Origin: Acidimicrobiia bacterium
GTDB taxonomy: Bacteria > Actinomycetota > Acidimicrobiia > Spongiisociales > JAENVV01
Assembly: GCA_020352575.1 (NCBI GenBank)
Contig: CP070681.1
Span: 1 to 17,073 of the forward strand
DNA length: 17,073 bases
Direction: 5' to 3'
Both the position numbers and the translations under genes were made by a program. The notes under the pieces were generated by a model that worked only from the letters and a program-made list of their open reading frames with translations, did not search any database and was not told where the DNA came from. Positions 7,750-14,428 of this stretch are shown here, piece after piece (position 1 is the first letter of the stretch; each line of letters opens with the position of its first letter).

Positions 7750-7755
7750 ACGGTA
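7750..7755 (-). promoter_or_regulatory. Possible -10 element for a leaderless ispD transcript
   Basis: TACCGT on the minus strand lies exactly 7 nt before the ispD ATG, so transcription would begin at or next to the start codon. The 26-bp gap has no Shine-Dalgarno. No recognisable -35 element is seen. Confidence 0.4.
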
Positions 7756-7768
7756 TCAGGAGGAGTGG

Positions 7769-8809
7769 TCAGTCGATCCGGCGACCGAACAGGAGCTGGC
7801 CCACTGCGGACCGGGTCATCGAGGTGATCTCGACGTCGACCTCGGAGCCGATGTCGCCGAGTGCGTCCTCGACCACGACCATCGTGCCGTCATCTAGGTA
7901 GCCGACGGCCTGGCCCGCCCTGGTGCCTTCCTTGGTGAGGTGGACCCGGATCCGGTCGCCGGCTGACGCCTCCGCCTTGAGCGTCTCGGCGACCACTGCG
8001 GGGTTTACCACGCGGACGCCGCGCAACTCGGCAGCGGAGGCCAACGGTCCGTCGAGGGTGACGAGTTGGGCGCCCGACCGCAGGCAGAGCTCCACGAGCC
8101 GCGCATCGACATCGGCAACGCCGGGCACCGGCTCGTCGAGGATCGTCACAGTCGTGACGGCGCGGAGGGATTGGAGGACGCCGAGGCCACGCTTGCCCCG
8201 TCGACGCGTCCCCGGGTCACCGGCGTCGGCGAGGCCCTGCAGTTCCTCGAGGACGTCAACGGGGATCCACAGCGACCCGTCGAGCAGGCCGATGCGGAAC
8301 ATCTCCAGCACCCGGCCATCGATCGCCGCCGAGGAGTCGAGCAGGTACGTCGCCGCGTCGTCGCTCAGCGACTTCGTTGCGACCTCCATCGATGCCCGGA
8401 GCCCCAGCGACGACAACACCTCGTCCCAGTGCGACGACAGCAGTCGGCCACCGATCGCCGCACCCACCACGGTCACGAGGAAGTAGGAGATCGCCCCGGT
8501 GACCGGTTCGAGGATGACGAAGAGCGGCACTGCGATCACCGCAGCGATCACCACACCGAGGGCGCCGCCGAGGAGTCGGGCGAAGAGCTCGGGGCCACGG
8601 TTCTCTGCGACGAGCCTGCCCGTTGCCCGGCCGACGCTGGAGTGGAGGAGGCGGCCGAACACACCGCCGAACACGTACCCCGTCCCGGCACCGATGATGG
8701 CGCCGAGGAGGCGGCCGACGTCGGGATCATCGGTGGGGTTGGGGAGGCCGAGGCCGTAGCCGACCGCCGTGAAGAGCAGGGTCACCGCGAGGCGGATCAC
8801 TTCGACCAT
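7769..8809 (-). CDS. Membrane-anchored PIN/TRAM domain protein (YacL-like)
   Basis: The protein has 346 residues. The N-terminal region contains hydrophobic, Gly-rich segments (about 5-20, 33-52, 78-100 and 104-122), like the four-helix anchor of B. subtilis YacL. The PIN nuclease domain starts near 155 with LLDSSAAIDGR (D158). It carries E188/E189 in VLEEL, D235 in VDARLVEL and D253 in VTLDGPLA, the acidic residues expected of a PIN active site. A TRAM RNA-binding domain follows at about 283-342. The likely role is a membrane-tethered ribonuclease, but no substrate can be read from sequence. The ATG at 8809 has a strong Shine-Dalgarno (GGGAGGGG) in the 26-bp gap after carD. This gene sits where yacL does in Bacillus, between disA and ispD, but with carD inserted ahead of it. 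Confidence 0.9.
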   Translation of the reverse strand: MVEVIRLAVTLLFTAVGYGLGLPNPTDDPDVGRLLGAIIGAGTGYVFGGVFGRLLHSSVGRATGRLVAENRGPELFARLLGGALGVVIAAVIAVPLFVILEPVTGAISYFLVTVVGAAIGGRLLSSHWDEVLSSLGLRASMEVATKSLSDDAATYLLDSSAAIDGRVLEMFRIGLLDGSLWIPVDVLEELQGLADAGDPGTRRRGKRGLGVLQSLRAVTTVTILDEPVPGVADVDARLVELCLRSGAQLVTLDGPLASAAELRGVRVVNPAVVAETLKAEASAGDRIRVHLTKEGTRAGQAVGYLDDGTMVVVEDALGDIGSEVDVEITSMTRSAVGQLLFGRRID

Positions 8810-8835
8810 GCGGATCCCCTCCCGTGGTGCAGCGG

Positions 8836-9348
8836 TCAGTCCTCCTGGGGCTCGACCTTGGGGAGGGCCCGGTCGATCTTCTTGATCACCGCTTCCTCGT
8901 CCATGTCGAGGGCGAACTGGAGCTCGGAGCTGAGGGTGAGCCGCGCCTTGGAGAGCATGCGCTTGAGCGCCGGCGAGATGCCCTTCAGTTGCTGTGCGTA
9001 GGTGAGGTCCCGCACCACCTCGGCCACCTGGTAGATGTCACCCGAGGTCATCTTCTCGTTCAGCACCTTGTACCAACGACTCCAGTTGGAGCCGGACTCG
9101 ACCGGCTCCTCGCGGAACGTGCGAAACACCTTCTGGGCGGCCGTCTTCGAGATGACGGGGCGGATCGTCTCCTCCATGCCCTCGATCGGGACCATGACGG
9201 TGAGCGGCTCGGTGGCGACCTCGAGCACGAAGTAGTCCCGCTTCTCCCCGGCGACTTCCTGCTTCACCCTCTTGACGATGGTGGCGGCGCCGTGGTGGGG
9301 GTGGACGACCTTGTCCTTGAGCGCGAACTTGGACTTGCTAGCTGCCAT
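8836..9348 (-). CDS. carD: CarD family RNA polymerase-binding transcription regulator
   Basis: The protein has 170 residues, typical of CarD (about 162-170). The N-terminal RNA polymerase-interacting domain (about 8-65) contains KVVHPHHGAATIV and a Tudor-like beta fold similar to the TRCF RID. The C-terminal helical DNA-binding domain includes SNWSRWYK (87-94), whose Trp89 matches the Trp that wedges into the upstream edge of the bubble and stabilises the open complex. It acts broadly at promoters of stable RNA and housekeeping genes. The ATG at 9348 is preferred over an ATG 30 bases upstream because it begins the conserved N-terminus. No Shine-Dalgarno is present, but TACACT lies 7 nt before the ATG, suggesting leaderless transcription. 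Confidence 0.96.
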   Translation of the reverse strand: MAASKSKFALKDKVVHPHHGAATIVKRVKQEVAGEKRDYFVLEVATEPLTVMVPIEGMEETIRPVISKTAAQKVFRTFREEPVESGSNWSRWYKVLNEKMTSGDIYQVAEVVRDLTYAQQLKGISPALKRMLSKARLTLSSELQFALDMDEEAVIKKIDRALPKVEPQED

Positions 9349-9355
9349 TGCGGCG

Positions 9356-9361
9356 AGTGTA
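9356..9361 (-). promoter_or_regulatory. Possible -10 element for leaderless carD
   Basis: TACACT (TAnnnT) on the minus strand, 7 nt before the carD ATG, would place the transcript start on the start codon. A 15-bp palindrome just upstream (9377-9391) would cover the -35 zone. Confidence 0.45.
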
Positions 9362-9376
9362 CCGACCGAGGACCAC

Positions 9377-9391
9377 AACCCGACTCGGGTT
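9377..9391. repeat. Inverted repeat AACCCGACTCGGGTT upstream of carD
   Basis: Seven-base arms around one central base form a perfect palindrome. It covers the last two bases of the disA stop codon and lies about -29 to -43 from the proposed carD start point. It could be an operator. It is unlikely to be an intrinsic terminator because no U-tract follows in the minus-strand RNA. Confidence 0.4.
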
Positions 9392-10433
9392 ACTCGGCCT
9401 CGGCGAACTCCAGGGCACGGTCGAACAACCGACGGAGTTGGAGCGCCCTGGACTCGCCAATCCCCTCCACCTCGACGAGTTCGGAGGGATCGGCGTGGAT
9501 GAGCTCCTCGAAATCGGCGAAGTGGCCGATGAGGCTGGCCCGGACCGATTCAGGGAGCCGCGGAACGGACGCGAGCAGCCGATTGCCCCTCGGGGAGACC
9601 TCGGCTTCGAGGTGGGAGTACCCGAGGACGACGGCCACCTCGCGGGGATCGGCCAACTCGGACGCCGACAGCGTGGCGAGTTTTCCGAAGATCGCGGCCG
9701 GGTCGGTGCCCTCGGCGAGGTGGTCATCCATCACGAGGCTCGCCACGCCACCAGAGCCAGCAAGCAGGTCGCCGTACTGGAGGTCCACGAACTCGGCCTG
9801 GCCACCGAGGCCCACCGTGTCGAGCTCGATGCGGGTGCCGATGCGATGCATGAGCTCCATGCGCTGGAGGACCGCCACAACGTGGCGGGCGGTCGCGATA
9901 CCGGTGACCTCGTACCGGTCGAGGCGCTCGACGGCGGAGTCGAAGCGGCGTCGGAAGCGCTCGAGGGTGACGAGGAGTTGGTTCACCCGGGTCAGCAGCT
10001 CGGCCGACGACTCGAGCTCATGCTTGAGGCCCGGGAGGAAGATCGTCGCAACGCTCCGCGTCTCCGACACGGCGAGGACCGGGCAGCCCGTGTGCAGGGC
10101 CACGCGCTCTGCGGTGCGGTGGCGAGCGCCCGTCTCGGTGGAGGGCAGGTGCGGGTCCGGCTGGAGGTGCGTGTTCGCCCGAACGAGCCGACCCGCTTCG
10201 AGGTCGAGCACGATGGCTCCATCCATCTTGGCGAGCTCCGCGAGCCGGGCCGCGGTGAACGAGGTGTCGTCGAGGACGAAACCGCCCGAACACACCGCTT
10301 CGACGTGCGGGCCCCAACCGAGGACGATGAGGGCACCGTTGCGCTGCTGGGTGATTCGCTGGATCGCCTGGTGGAGCGCCGTCCCCGGGGCCATGCTCTG
10401 CAGCAGGGCAGTGAGTTCACGGGGTGCGGCCAT
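9390..10433 (-). CDS. disA: DNA integrity scanning protein DisA, diadenylate cyclase
   Basis: The protein has 347 residues. It condenses two ATP into c-di-AMP, and in characterised members activity falls at branched DNA. The DAC domain (about 10-140) holds the DGA motif (71-73, in AKMDGAIVLD) and the RHR motif (104-106, in GARHRTAERVA). A helical linker follows, then a C-terminal helix-hairpin-helix DNA-binding domain (LVEVEGIGESRAL, about 319-331). The ATG at 10433 is chosen because it gives 14 residues before the conserved APGT, as in mycobacterial DisA. The alternative ATG at 10445 falls inside a possible -10 box (TACGAT). The gene follows radA at 68 bp. RadA is a known partner and inhibitor of DisA in B. 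subtilis and mycobacteria, so the pairing is functional as well as positional. Confidence 0.96.
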   Translation of the reverse strand: MAAPRELTALLQSMAPGTALHQAIQRITQQRNGALIVLGWGPHVEAVCSGGFVLDDTSFTAARLAELAKMDGAIVLDLEAGRLVRANTHLQPDPHLPSTETGARHRTAERVALHTGCPVLAVSETRSVATIFLPGLKHELESSAELLTRVNQLLVTLERFRRRFDSAVERLDRYEVTGIATARHVVAVLQRMELMHRIGTRIELDTVGLGGQAEFVDLQYGDLLAGSGGVASLVMDDHLAEGTDPAAIFGKLATLSASELADPREVAVVLGYSHLEAEVSPRGNRLLASVPRLPESVRASLIGHFADFEELIHADPSELVEVEGIGESRALQLRRLFDRALEFAEAE

Positions 10434-10443
10434 CGTGAGGCGC

Positions 10444-10449
10444 ATCGTA
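10444..10449 (-). promoter_or_regulatory. Possible -10 element for disA
   Basis: TACGAT on the minus strand ends 10 nt before the preferred disA ATG at 10433, giving a leader of only a few bases. No Shine-Dalgarno precedes either candidate ATG. It overlaps the alternative ATG at 10445. Confidence 0.35.
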
Positions 10450-10501
10450 GTTCACCGGCGGGCCGGGGTGCGGGATGCGCCGGGACGCTGTTCCGAACCG
10501 T

Positions 10502-11791
10502 TCAGCGGCGCAGGCCGAGCCGCCCCAGCACCCCGCCGAGGCTCTCGCCGGGCTCTGGCGCAACGGTTCGGAGCCCCAGCCGCTCTGCCTCGACACGGCG
10601 TCGGTCACCGTGCCCGGGGAGCCGGATCTCGCCCGTGAGGCCCGTCTCCCCCCATGTCGCCACCGACCCGAGCGGGCGGTCGAGCAGGCTCGACGCGACC
10701 GCAGCGATGATCGGGAGGTCGACTTCGGGCTCCCGCACCGCAACACCGCCGGTGACGGTGACATACACCTCTTTGTCCGTCGTCGGCAATCCGAGGTGGC
10801 GGTGCATGACTGCCAGCAACTGGTGCAACCGAGCGGCCTCGACGCCGCGGACGGAGCGTCGGGGCTGCGGGGCGTTCGAAGGCGCAACGAGCGCCTGCAC
10901 CTCGACGAGGAAGACGCGTCGGCCCTGCACCGTTGGGAATGCCACCGACCCCGGACTCGTGCCCTGCCAACCGGCGACGAGCGCCGCGCTCGGATCGGGC
11001 ACCTCGGCGAGGCCATCGGGGCGCATCTCGAACAACCCGGCCACGTGGGTGGCGCCGAACCGGTTCTTGAGCGCAAAGAGGCTGCGGATCCCTCGGTCGG
11101 ACTCACCCTCGAGGTAGAGCACGACGTCGACCATGTGCTCGAGCAGGCGAGGCCCTGCGATCCCACCTTCCTTGGTCACGTGGCCGATGAGCACGGTGGC
11201 GACCCCGCGGTCCTTGGCAAACCGGATCGCTCGCGCCGAGGACTCGCGGACCTGGCTCACCGCCCCGGCGGTCGAGCCGGCGTCGGCAGTCCGCACGGTC
11301 TGGATGGAGTCGATGACGAGGAGGTCGGGCGGGTCATCGCCCGCAGCGGCGAGGATCGCGTCGATGTCGTCGTGGGCGAGGAGTCGCACGCCCTCATCGG
11401 CGACACCGAGGCGGTCGGCCCGGAGCGCCACCTGGGCCGCGGACTCCTCAGCGGTTGCGATGAGCACCGAACCCCCACCGGCGACCAATCCGCCCGCCAT
11501 CTGGAGGACGAGCGACGACTTGCCCACGCCCGGTTCGCCGCCGAGCAGCAGCACTCCTCCCGGCACGAGGCCGCCCCCGAGGACCCGATCGACCTCCCCG
11601 ATCCCGATGGCGATGCGATCCTCCGCCGTGGTGCGGACCTCCCCCATCGGTTCGGGTCGCGGCGTCGCCACCGTCGTGCGCCGGCGAGGCTCATCGGCCA
11701 CCTCGGCCAGGCCAGAGCCGTCCCCGCACTGGGGGCAGAACCCCATCCACTTGCCCGATCGATAGCCACATACGTCGCAGCGGTACGCCAT
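10502..11791 (-). CDS. radA: DNA repair and recombination protein RadA/Sms
   Basis: The protein has 429 residues. RadA is a RecA-like hexameric motor that drives branch migration during recombinational repair. An N-terminal four-Cys zinc finger (C5, C8, C19 and C22) is followed by the ATPase core with Walker A GGEPGVGKSS (84-93), Walker B-like DLLVIDSIQT (156-165) and the RadA-specific KNRFG motif (242-246). The C-terminal Lon-like domain (about 280-429) includes VTVTGGVAVREPEVDLPI. The frame remains open well upstream, but the zinc finger and family length fix the start at the ATG at 11791. That ATG has no clear Shine-Dalgarno; TACGCT lies 6 nt upstream, so it is probably leaderless. It is transcribed divergently from the zinc-ribbon gene. 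Confidence 0.96.
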   Translation of the reverse strand: MAYRCDVCGYRSGKWMGFCPQCGDGSGLAEVADEPRRRTTVATPRPEPMGEVRTTAEDRIAIGIGEVDRVLGGGLVPGGVLLLGGEPGVGKSSLVLQMAGGLVAGGGSVLIATAEESAAQVALRADRLGVADEGVRLLAHDDIDAILAAAGDDPPDLLVIDSIQTVRTADAGSTAGAVSQVRESSARAIRFAKDRGVATVLIGHVTKEGGIAGPRLLEHMVDVVLYLEGESDRGIRSLFALKNRFGATHVAGLFEMRPDGLAEVPDPSAALVAGWQGTSPGSVAFPTVQGRRVFLVEVQALVAPSNAPQPRRSVRGVEAARLHQLLAVMHRHLGLPTTDKEVYVTVTGGVAVREPEVDLPIIAAVASSLLDRPLGSVATWGETGLTGEIRLPGHGDRRRVEAERLGLRTVAPEPGESLGGVLGRLGLRR

Positions 11792-11797
11792 TCCCCG

Positions 11798-11803
11798 AGC
11801 GTA
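11798..11803 (-). promoter_or_regulatory. Possible -10 element for leaderless radA
   Basis: TACGCT on the minus strand is separated from the radA ATG by 6 nt. The 82-bp divergent region 11792-11873 has room for promoters in both directions. No convincing -35 hexamer is visible. Confidence 0.4.
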
Positions 11804-11861
11804 GGACACGCCACCGACAGGAATGGCGGCCACATGGCGTGGGCGTAGAGGCCCTGCGTGC

Positions 11862-11867
11862 CACAAT
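11862..11867 (+). promoter_or_regulatory. Possible extended -10 element for the zinc-ribbon gene
   Basis: CACAAT, preceded by TG one base upstream, forms an extended -10 (TGnCACAAT) 6 nt before the ATG at 11874. It sits in the loop of a small inverted repeat (CCTGC at 11853-11857, GCAGG at 11868-11872). No Shine-Dalgarno is present. Confidence 0.4.
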
Positions 11868-11873
11868 GCAGGC

Positions 11874-12779
11874 ATGGCGTCCGCATCCCGGCCCTGCACG
11901 AACTGCCAAGCCCTCGTCCATCCCAACGAGGAGTTCTGTCCCACCTGCGGTGAATGGATGGGCATCGACTCCCTCGAAGCGGAACGCTTCGACCTCGAAG
12001 GTGGCCCCACGGACCAGGAGGACCACCAGGAGTCCATCGAGGGCATCCGGTGCTCGCTGTGCGGCAGCACCAACCCGGCCAGCAACCAACACTGCGAGCA
12101 GTGCGGCGCCCGGCTCGGCTCCCAGCTCGCCGTCGCTCCCCAGCCGATCATCCAGACGACCGCGGCCATGCGCACGGCGATCATCGCTGCCGGTGCCCTC
12201 ATCACCGTCATCGTGATCGCCTTCATCTTCAACGCCCTGCGGGGTGACTCGACGACCACCGAGGACACGTCCGTGGCCGCCTCGACCTCGACGACCACCA
12301 CCACGGAGGCCCAGGTCGGTCCTGCAGTGATCATCAGGGCCACGTGCTCCGCCGAGTACGCCAATCGCCCGTGTGATGCCCTGTTCGACGGCCTCTCGGA
12401 CACCGACTGGAACGCCCCGATCCCCGGCGACCCGGCTTCGAACCTCACGGTCACCCTCACCCTGGACCGCCCCTACGCCATCGGCTACATCGAGATCACG
12501 AACCTCGAGGGGGGCACCGAGCGGTTCCTCCGGAACCATCGACCGAACGGCCTCCGCATCACGGCTTCGGATGTGACCACGCCCCAGTTGGCCAGCCTCG
12601 ACGATTCGGGCGGCACGCTGGCACCCGTGGTGTTCAACACCACCCTTTCGACCACGCTCACCATCGAGATCGTTTCGACCCACCCGTCGCAGGCGATCGG
12701 CGAGGGCGAGGACGTGCTCCCCGGCTTCAACGACCTCTCGATCGCCGAGATCAGGGTCTTCGGCTCACCCTCGAGCTAG
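11874..12779 (+). CDS. Membrane protein with two zinc ribbons and a discoidin-like outer domain
   Basis: The protein has 301 residues. The N-terminal cytoplasmic part has two CxxC-CxxC zinc ribbons: C8, C11, C22 and C25, then C60, C63, C74 and C77, separated by an acidic stretch. One transmembrane helix lies at about 99-120, followed by a Ser/Thr-rich linker (about 125-145). The outer domain has CDALFDGLSDTDWNAPIPG followed by alternating beta strands and IAEIRVFG near the end. That pattern is typical of discoidin or NADase-type glycan-binding folds, where the FDG...DTDW segment begins a ligand-binding jelly roll. The likely role is a surface carbohydrate-binding or sensing protein; partner and ligand are unknown. 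The ATG at 11874 is chosen over an in-frame ATG at 11823 because it starts just before the first zinc ribbon and fits a promoter 6 nt upstream. The stop interlocks with that of the convergent gene. Confidence 0.82.
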   Translation: MASASRPCTNCQALVHPNEEFCPTCGEWMGIDSLEAERFDLEGGPTDQEDHQESIEGIRCSLCGSTNPASNQHCEQCGARLGSQLAVAPQPIIQTTAAMRTAIIAAGALITVIVIAFIFNALRGDSTTTEDTSVAASTSTTTTTEAQVGPAVIIRATCSAEYANRPCDALFDGLSDTDWNAPIPGDPASNLTVTLTLDRPYAIGYIEITNLEGGTERFLRNHRPNGLRITASDVTTPQLASLDDSGGTLAPVVFNTTLSTTLTIEIVSTHPSQAIGEGEDVLPGFNDLSIAEIRVFGSPSS

Positions 12780-13570
12780 TCCCGCTTGAGGTCGATCGCG
12801 CCGGCGAGCTCCACGAAACGGGCCATCTGCCCGGCATCGAGCGCCGACCACGGGTCCCGATCGAAGACATCGGTACCCTTCTCGATCTCATCGAGCAACA
12901 CGACCCCACGATCGGTGGGGCGGTCGTCCACGAGCAACCCCTTCCGCTCCAGGCTGGGAATGACACGGTCGAGGTCCTTCGGGCGATACCCGTGCCCGAT
13001 CCCCGAACGATCCCGCCCCGACGCGAACCGCGAGAGCATGTGGACCTCGTCGCCGGTGAGCCCGGCCTGCCGAACGGCGAACCAGTGTCCCTCGCCGCGA
13101 TGCTCCCGGAGGACCGTGGCCGCTCCGAACAACCGACCCCCGGTCGTCTCCCACTCGTAGGACGCCCACGCCGTGGTGAGCGGTCGGCCACAGATGTCGA
13201 TCTCGGAGGCAGCCGCCTCGGCGAGGTCGACGAGCTCCTCGAGGCCGTCCTGGCCACCGAAGACCTCATCGGCGGACCGGTCCAGTTCCTCGCGAACGAT
13301 CTCACGCGTCTCCGCTGCAGAGCTCGCCTCGCGGGCCTTCGTCACCATCTTCGCCACCAGGGGCACGGGGAAGAAGGGCATGAGGGCCTGGGCAACCATC
13401 GGGGGGACGTCCCCGAGGGGGGCGACCCTGACGGAGTAGTACCCCACCGTTGCAGGGACGCCAAGACGATCCATCAGTCGTTCGATGGGAGGGGTGTCCC
13501 ACTGGAATTGGAACAGGGCCAGGCGGGTCGCTGCGCGTCCGGCCTCTCGCACGGTCACGGTCTGGGTCAA
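12776..13570 (-). CDS. SCO6745-family protein (winged-helix-like)
   Basis: The protein has 264 residues. The family is recognised from a GYYSVRVAPLG segment near residue 45, a GRPLTTAW motif in the middle, the strongly conserved VLREHRGEGHWFAV motif, and a C-terminal winged-helix-like part with a GTDVFDRDPW tail. This matches the SCO6745 family common in actinobacteria, of unproven function; some members are annotated as MarR-like or helix-turn-helix proteins. The start is TTG at 13570, which has a good AAGGAG Shine-Dalgarno 5 nt upstream. The first ATG in frame lies over 90 bases further inside, and the open frame upstream is an artefact of high GC. A GTG shortly downstream is an alternative. 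It is transcribed divergently from the transglycosylase gene and convergently with the zinc-ribbon gene. Confidence 0.8.
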   Translation of the reverse strand: MTQTVTVREAGRAATRLALFQFQWDTPPIERLMDRLGVPATVGYYSVRVAPLGDVPPMVAQALMPFFPVPLVAKMVTKAREASSAAETREIVREELDRSADEVFGGQDGLEELVDLAEAAASEIDICGRPLTTAWASYEWETTGGRLFGAATVLREHRGEGHWFAVRQAGLTGDEVHMLSRFASGRDRSGIGHGYRPKDLDRVIPSLERKGLLVDDRPTDRGVVLLDEIEKGTDVFDRDPWSALDAGQMARFVELAGAIDLKRD

Positions 13571-13591
13571 TGGATCTCCTTCCGGCGACGC

Positions 13592-13597
13592 ACGGTA
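13592..13597 (-). promoter_or_regulatory. Possible -10 element for the SCO6745-family gene
   Basis: TACCGT on the minus strand lies 21 nt before the TTG start, leaving a leader of about 15 nt that just holds the AAGGAG Shine-Dalgarno at 13576-13581. The same hexamer precedes ispD and the gene at 14429. Confidence 0.35.
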
Positions 13598-13634
13598 CCA
13601 ACGAGGTGAACCCCCCGTAGCCAGACCGTGCCGG

Positions 13635-13665
13635 TACCATGTGCGCCGGCGCACAATGGTGCGCC
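13635..13665 (+). promoter_or_regulatory. Promoter and repeat cluster upstream of the transglycosylase gene
   Basis: A perfect 16-bp palindrome TGTGCGCCGGCGCACA lies at 13640-13655. Its arms extend through ACCA (13636-13639) and TGGT (13657-13660) with one bulged A at 13656. The heptamer GTGCGCC occurs directly at 13641-13647 and 13659-13665 and inverted at 13649-13655. A possible -10, TACCAT, is at 13635-13640, with CACAAT at 13652-13657 as an alternative, so the repeats would overlap the transcription start. This looks like an operator, or part of a structured leader. Confidence 0.5.
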
Positions 13666-13727
13666 CTCTTTCTTGGCTCGTGGCCATCCCCTCTCCATGG
13701 GGAGCGTCGCGCGCACAGGAGGTCATC

Positions 13728-14387
13728 ATGCGATTCATCATCTCGACGCTCACCGGCCTGGCCCTCCTCGCCGTCGCCTTCTTCGGCGGTGGGGCCGGCT
13801 TCACCACCGAGGACGCCACCCCGCCCGACGCAGCACCGGCCACGCCGCTGCCGATCGCCGCGCCGTTCACCGAGGACCTCGAGCCATTCATGGTTCGGGA
13901 CCTGTTGCGCGCACCTGTCTCGGTCGCAGAACCGGTACCCATCAAGCCGTTCGAGGAACCGGCGCATGGCGAAACCCTCAACGAGTGGTTCGGCTGTGAC
14001 ATCCCCCGCCGCGATGCCGTTTGCATCCTGCGCGACATCGGCATCGAAGCGCTCGTCCCCGACGAACCCGACGATGAAACCAGCCGCGAGGCACTCGAAC
14101 GGTGGCGTCCGCTCGTCGCCCAGTTCTTCGAGGAGGACGACGTGGACCGGGCACTCGACGTCATCTGGTGCGAGAGCCGGGGCGATCGGTGGGCCAAGAA
14201 CCCGAACTCCACGGCCTCGGGGCTCTTCCAGCACCTCGCCTCCATGTGGGGTGGTCGCGCGCCACAGGCGGGCTTCGCCGGCGCCGACGTGTTCGACCCG
14301 GTGGCCAATGTCGGCGTCGCCGCCTGGCTCGTCTACGAGCGCGGCGGTTGGAGCCACTGGTACCCGAGCGAGTCCTGCTGGCGCTAG
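13728..14387 (+). CDS. Secreted SLT-type lytic transglycosylase-like protein
   Basis: The protein has 219 residues. A signal peptide or N-terminal anchor (about 1-22) is followed by an Ala/Pro-rich region, a middle segment with two Cys (C90, C99), and a C-terminal lysozyme-like domain from about 125. The motif VIWCESRGDRWAKNPNS places the likely catalytic Glu at 149, followed by ASGLFQHLASMW, the usual SLT GlfQ signature. The protein ends in GGWSHWYPSESCW, as resuscitation-promoting-factor-like and SLT enzymes often do. Cys148 and Cys217 could pair. It probably cleaves peptidoglycan glycan strands outside the membrane. The ATG at 13728 has a consensus AGGAGGT (13717-13723) 4 nt upstream. The untranslated leader of about 80 nt is the longest in the window. 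Confidence 0.87.
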   Translation: MRFIISTLTGLALLAVAFFGGGAGFTTEDATPPDAAPATPLPIAAPFTEDLEPFMVRDLLRAPVSVAEPVPIKPFEEPAHGETLNEWFGCDIPRRDAVCILRDIGIEALVPDEPDDETSREALERWRPLVAQFFEEDDVDRALDVIWCESRGDRWAKNPNSTASGLFQHLASMWGGRAPQAGFAGADVFDPVANVGVAAWLVYERGGWSHWYPSESCWR

Positions 14388-14415
14388 GCCATTGAGGCCC
14401 AGCCGCCGGTGTGAC

Positions 14416-14421
14416 TACCGT
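14416..14421 (+). promoter_or_regulatory. Possible -10 element for a leaderless message at 14429
   Basis: TACCGT lies 7 nt before the ATG at 14429, the same hexamer and spacing as upstream of ispD. No Shine-Dalgarno is present in the 41-bp gap after the transglycosylase gene. Confidence 0.4.
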
Positions 14422-14428
14422 CCCCGGC

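Noticed and set aside
10434..10501. A terminator hairpin between radA and disA (CCGGCCCGCCGG)
   Set aside because: The stem is short, the loop is too tight or only 4 bp of pairing remains, and no U-tract follows.
8824..11117. Long plus-strand open frames over carD, disA and radA
   Set aside because: They have low-complexity translations and lie fully antisense to conserved genes; codon-position bias supports the minus strand.
11792..12460. A long upstream extension of the radA frame giving a 652-residue protein
   Set aside because: It lies antisense to the zinc-ribbon gene. The RadA zinc finger begins exactly at the ATG at 11791, and normal RadA length is reached from there.
13571..13727. 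A c-di-AMP (ydaO-type) riboswitch in front of the transglycosylase gene
   Set aside because: The idea was attractive because disA is nearby and such switches control wall hydrolases in actinobacteria. However, the leader is only about 80 nt from the likely start, and I could not place the conserved ydaO core segments. A covariance-model search would settle it.
13302..14357. A minus-strand open frame of 351 codons, and the upstream extension of the SCO6745 gene, across the transglycosylase gene
   Set aside because: The plus strand there has a signal peptide, a consensus Shine-Dalgarno and SLT motifs. The SCO6745 gene has a good TTG start with AAGGAG at 13570.
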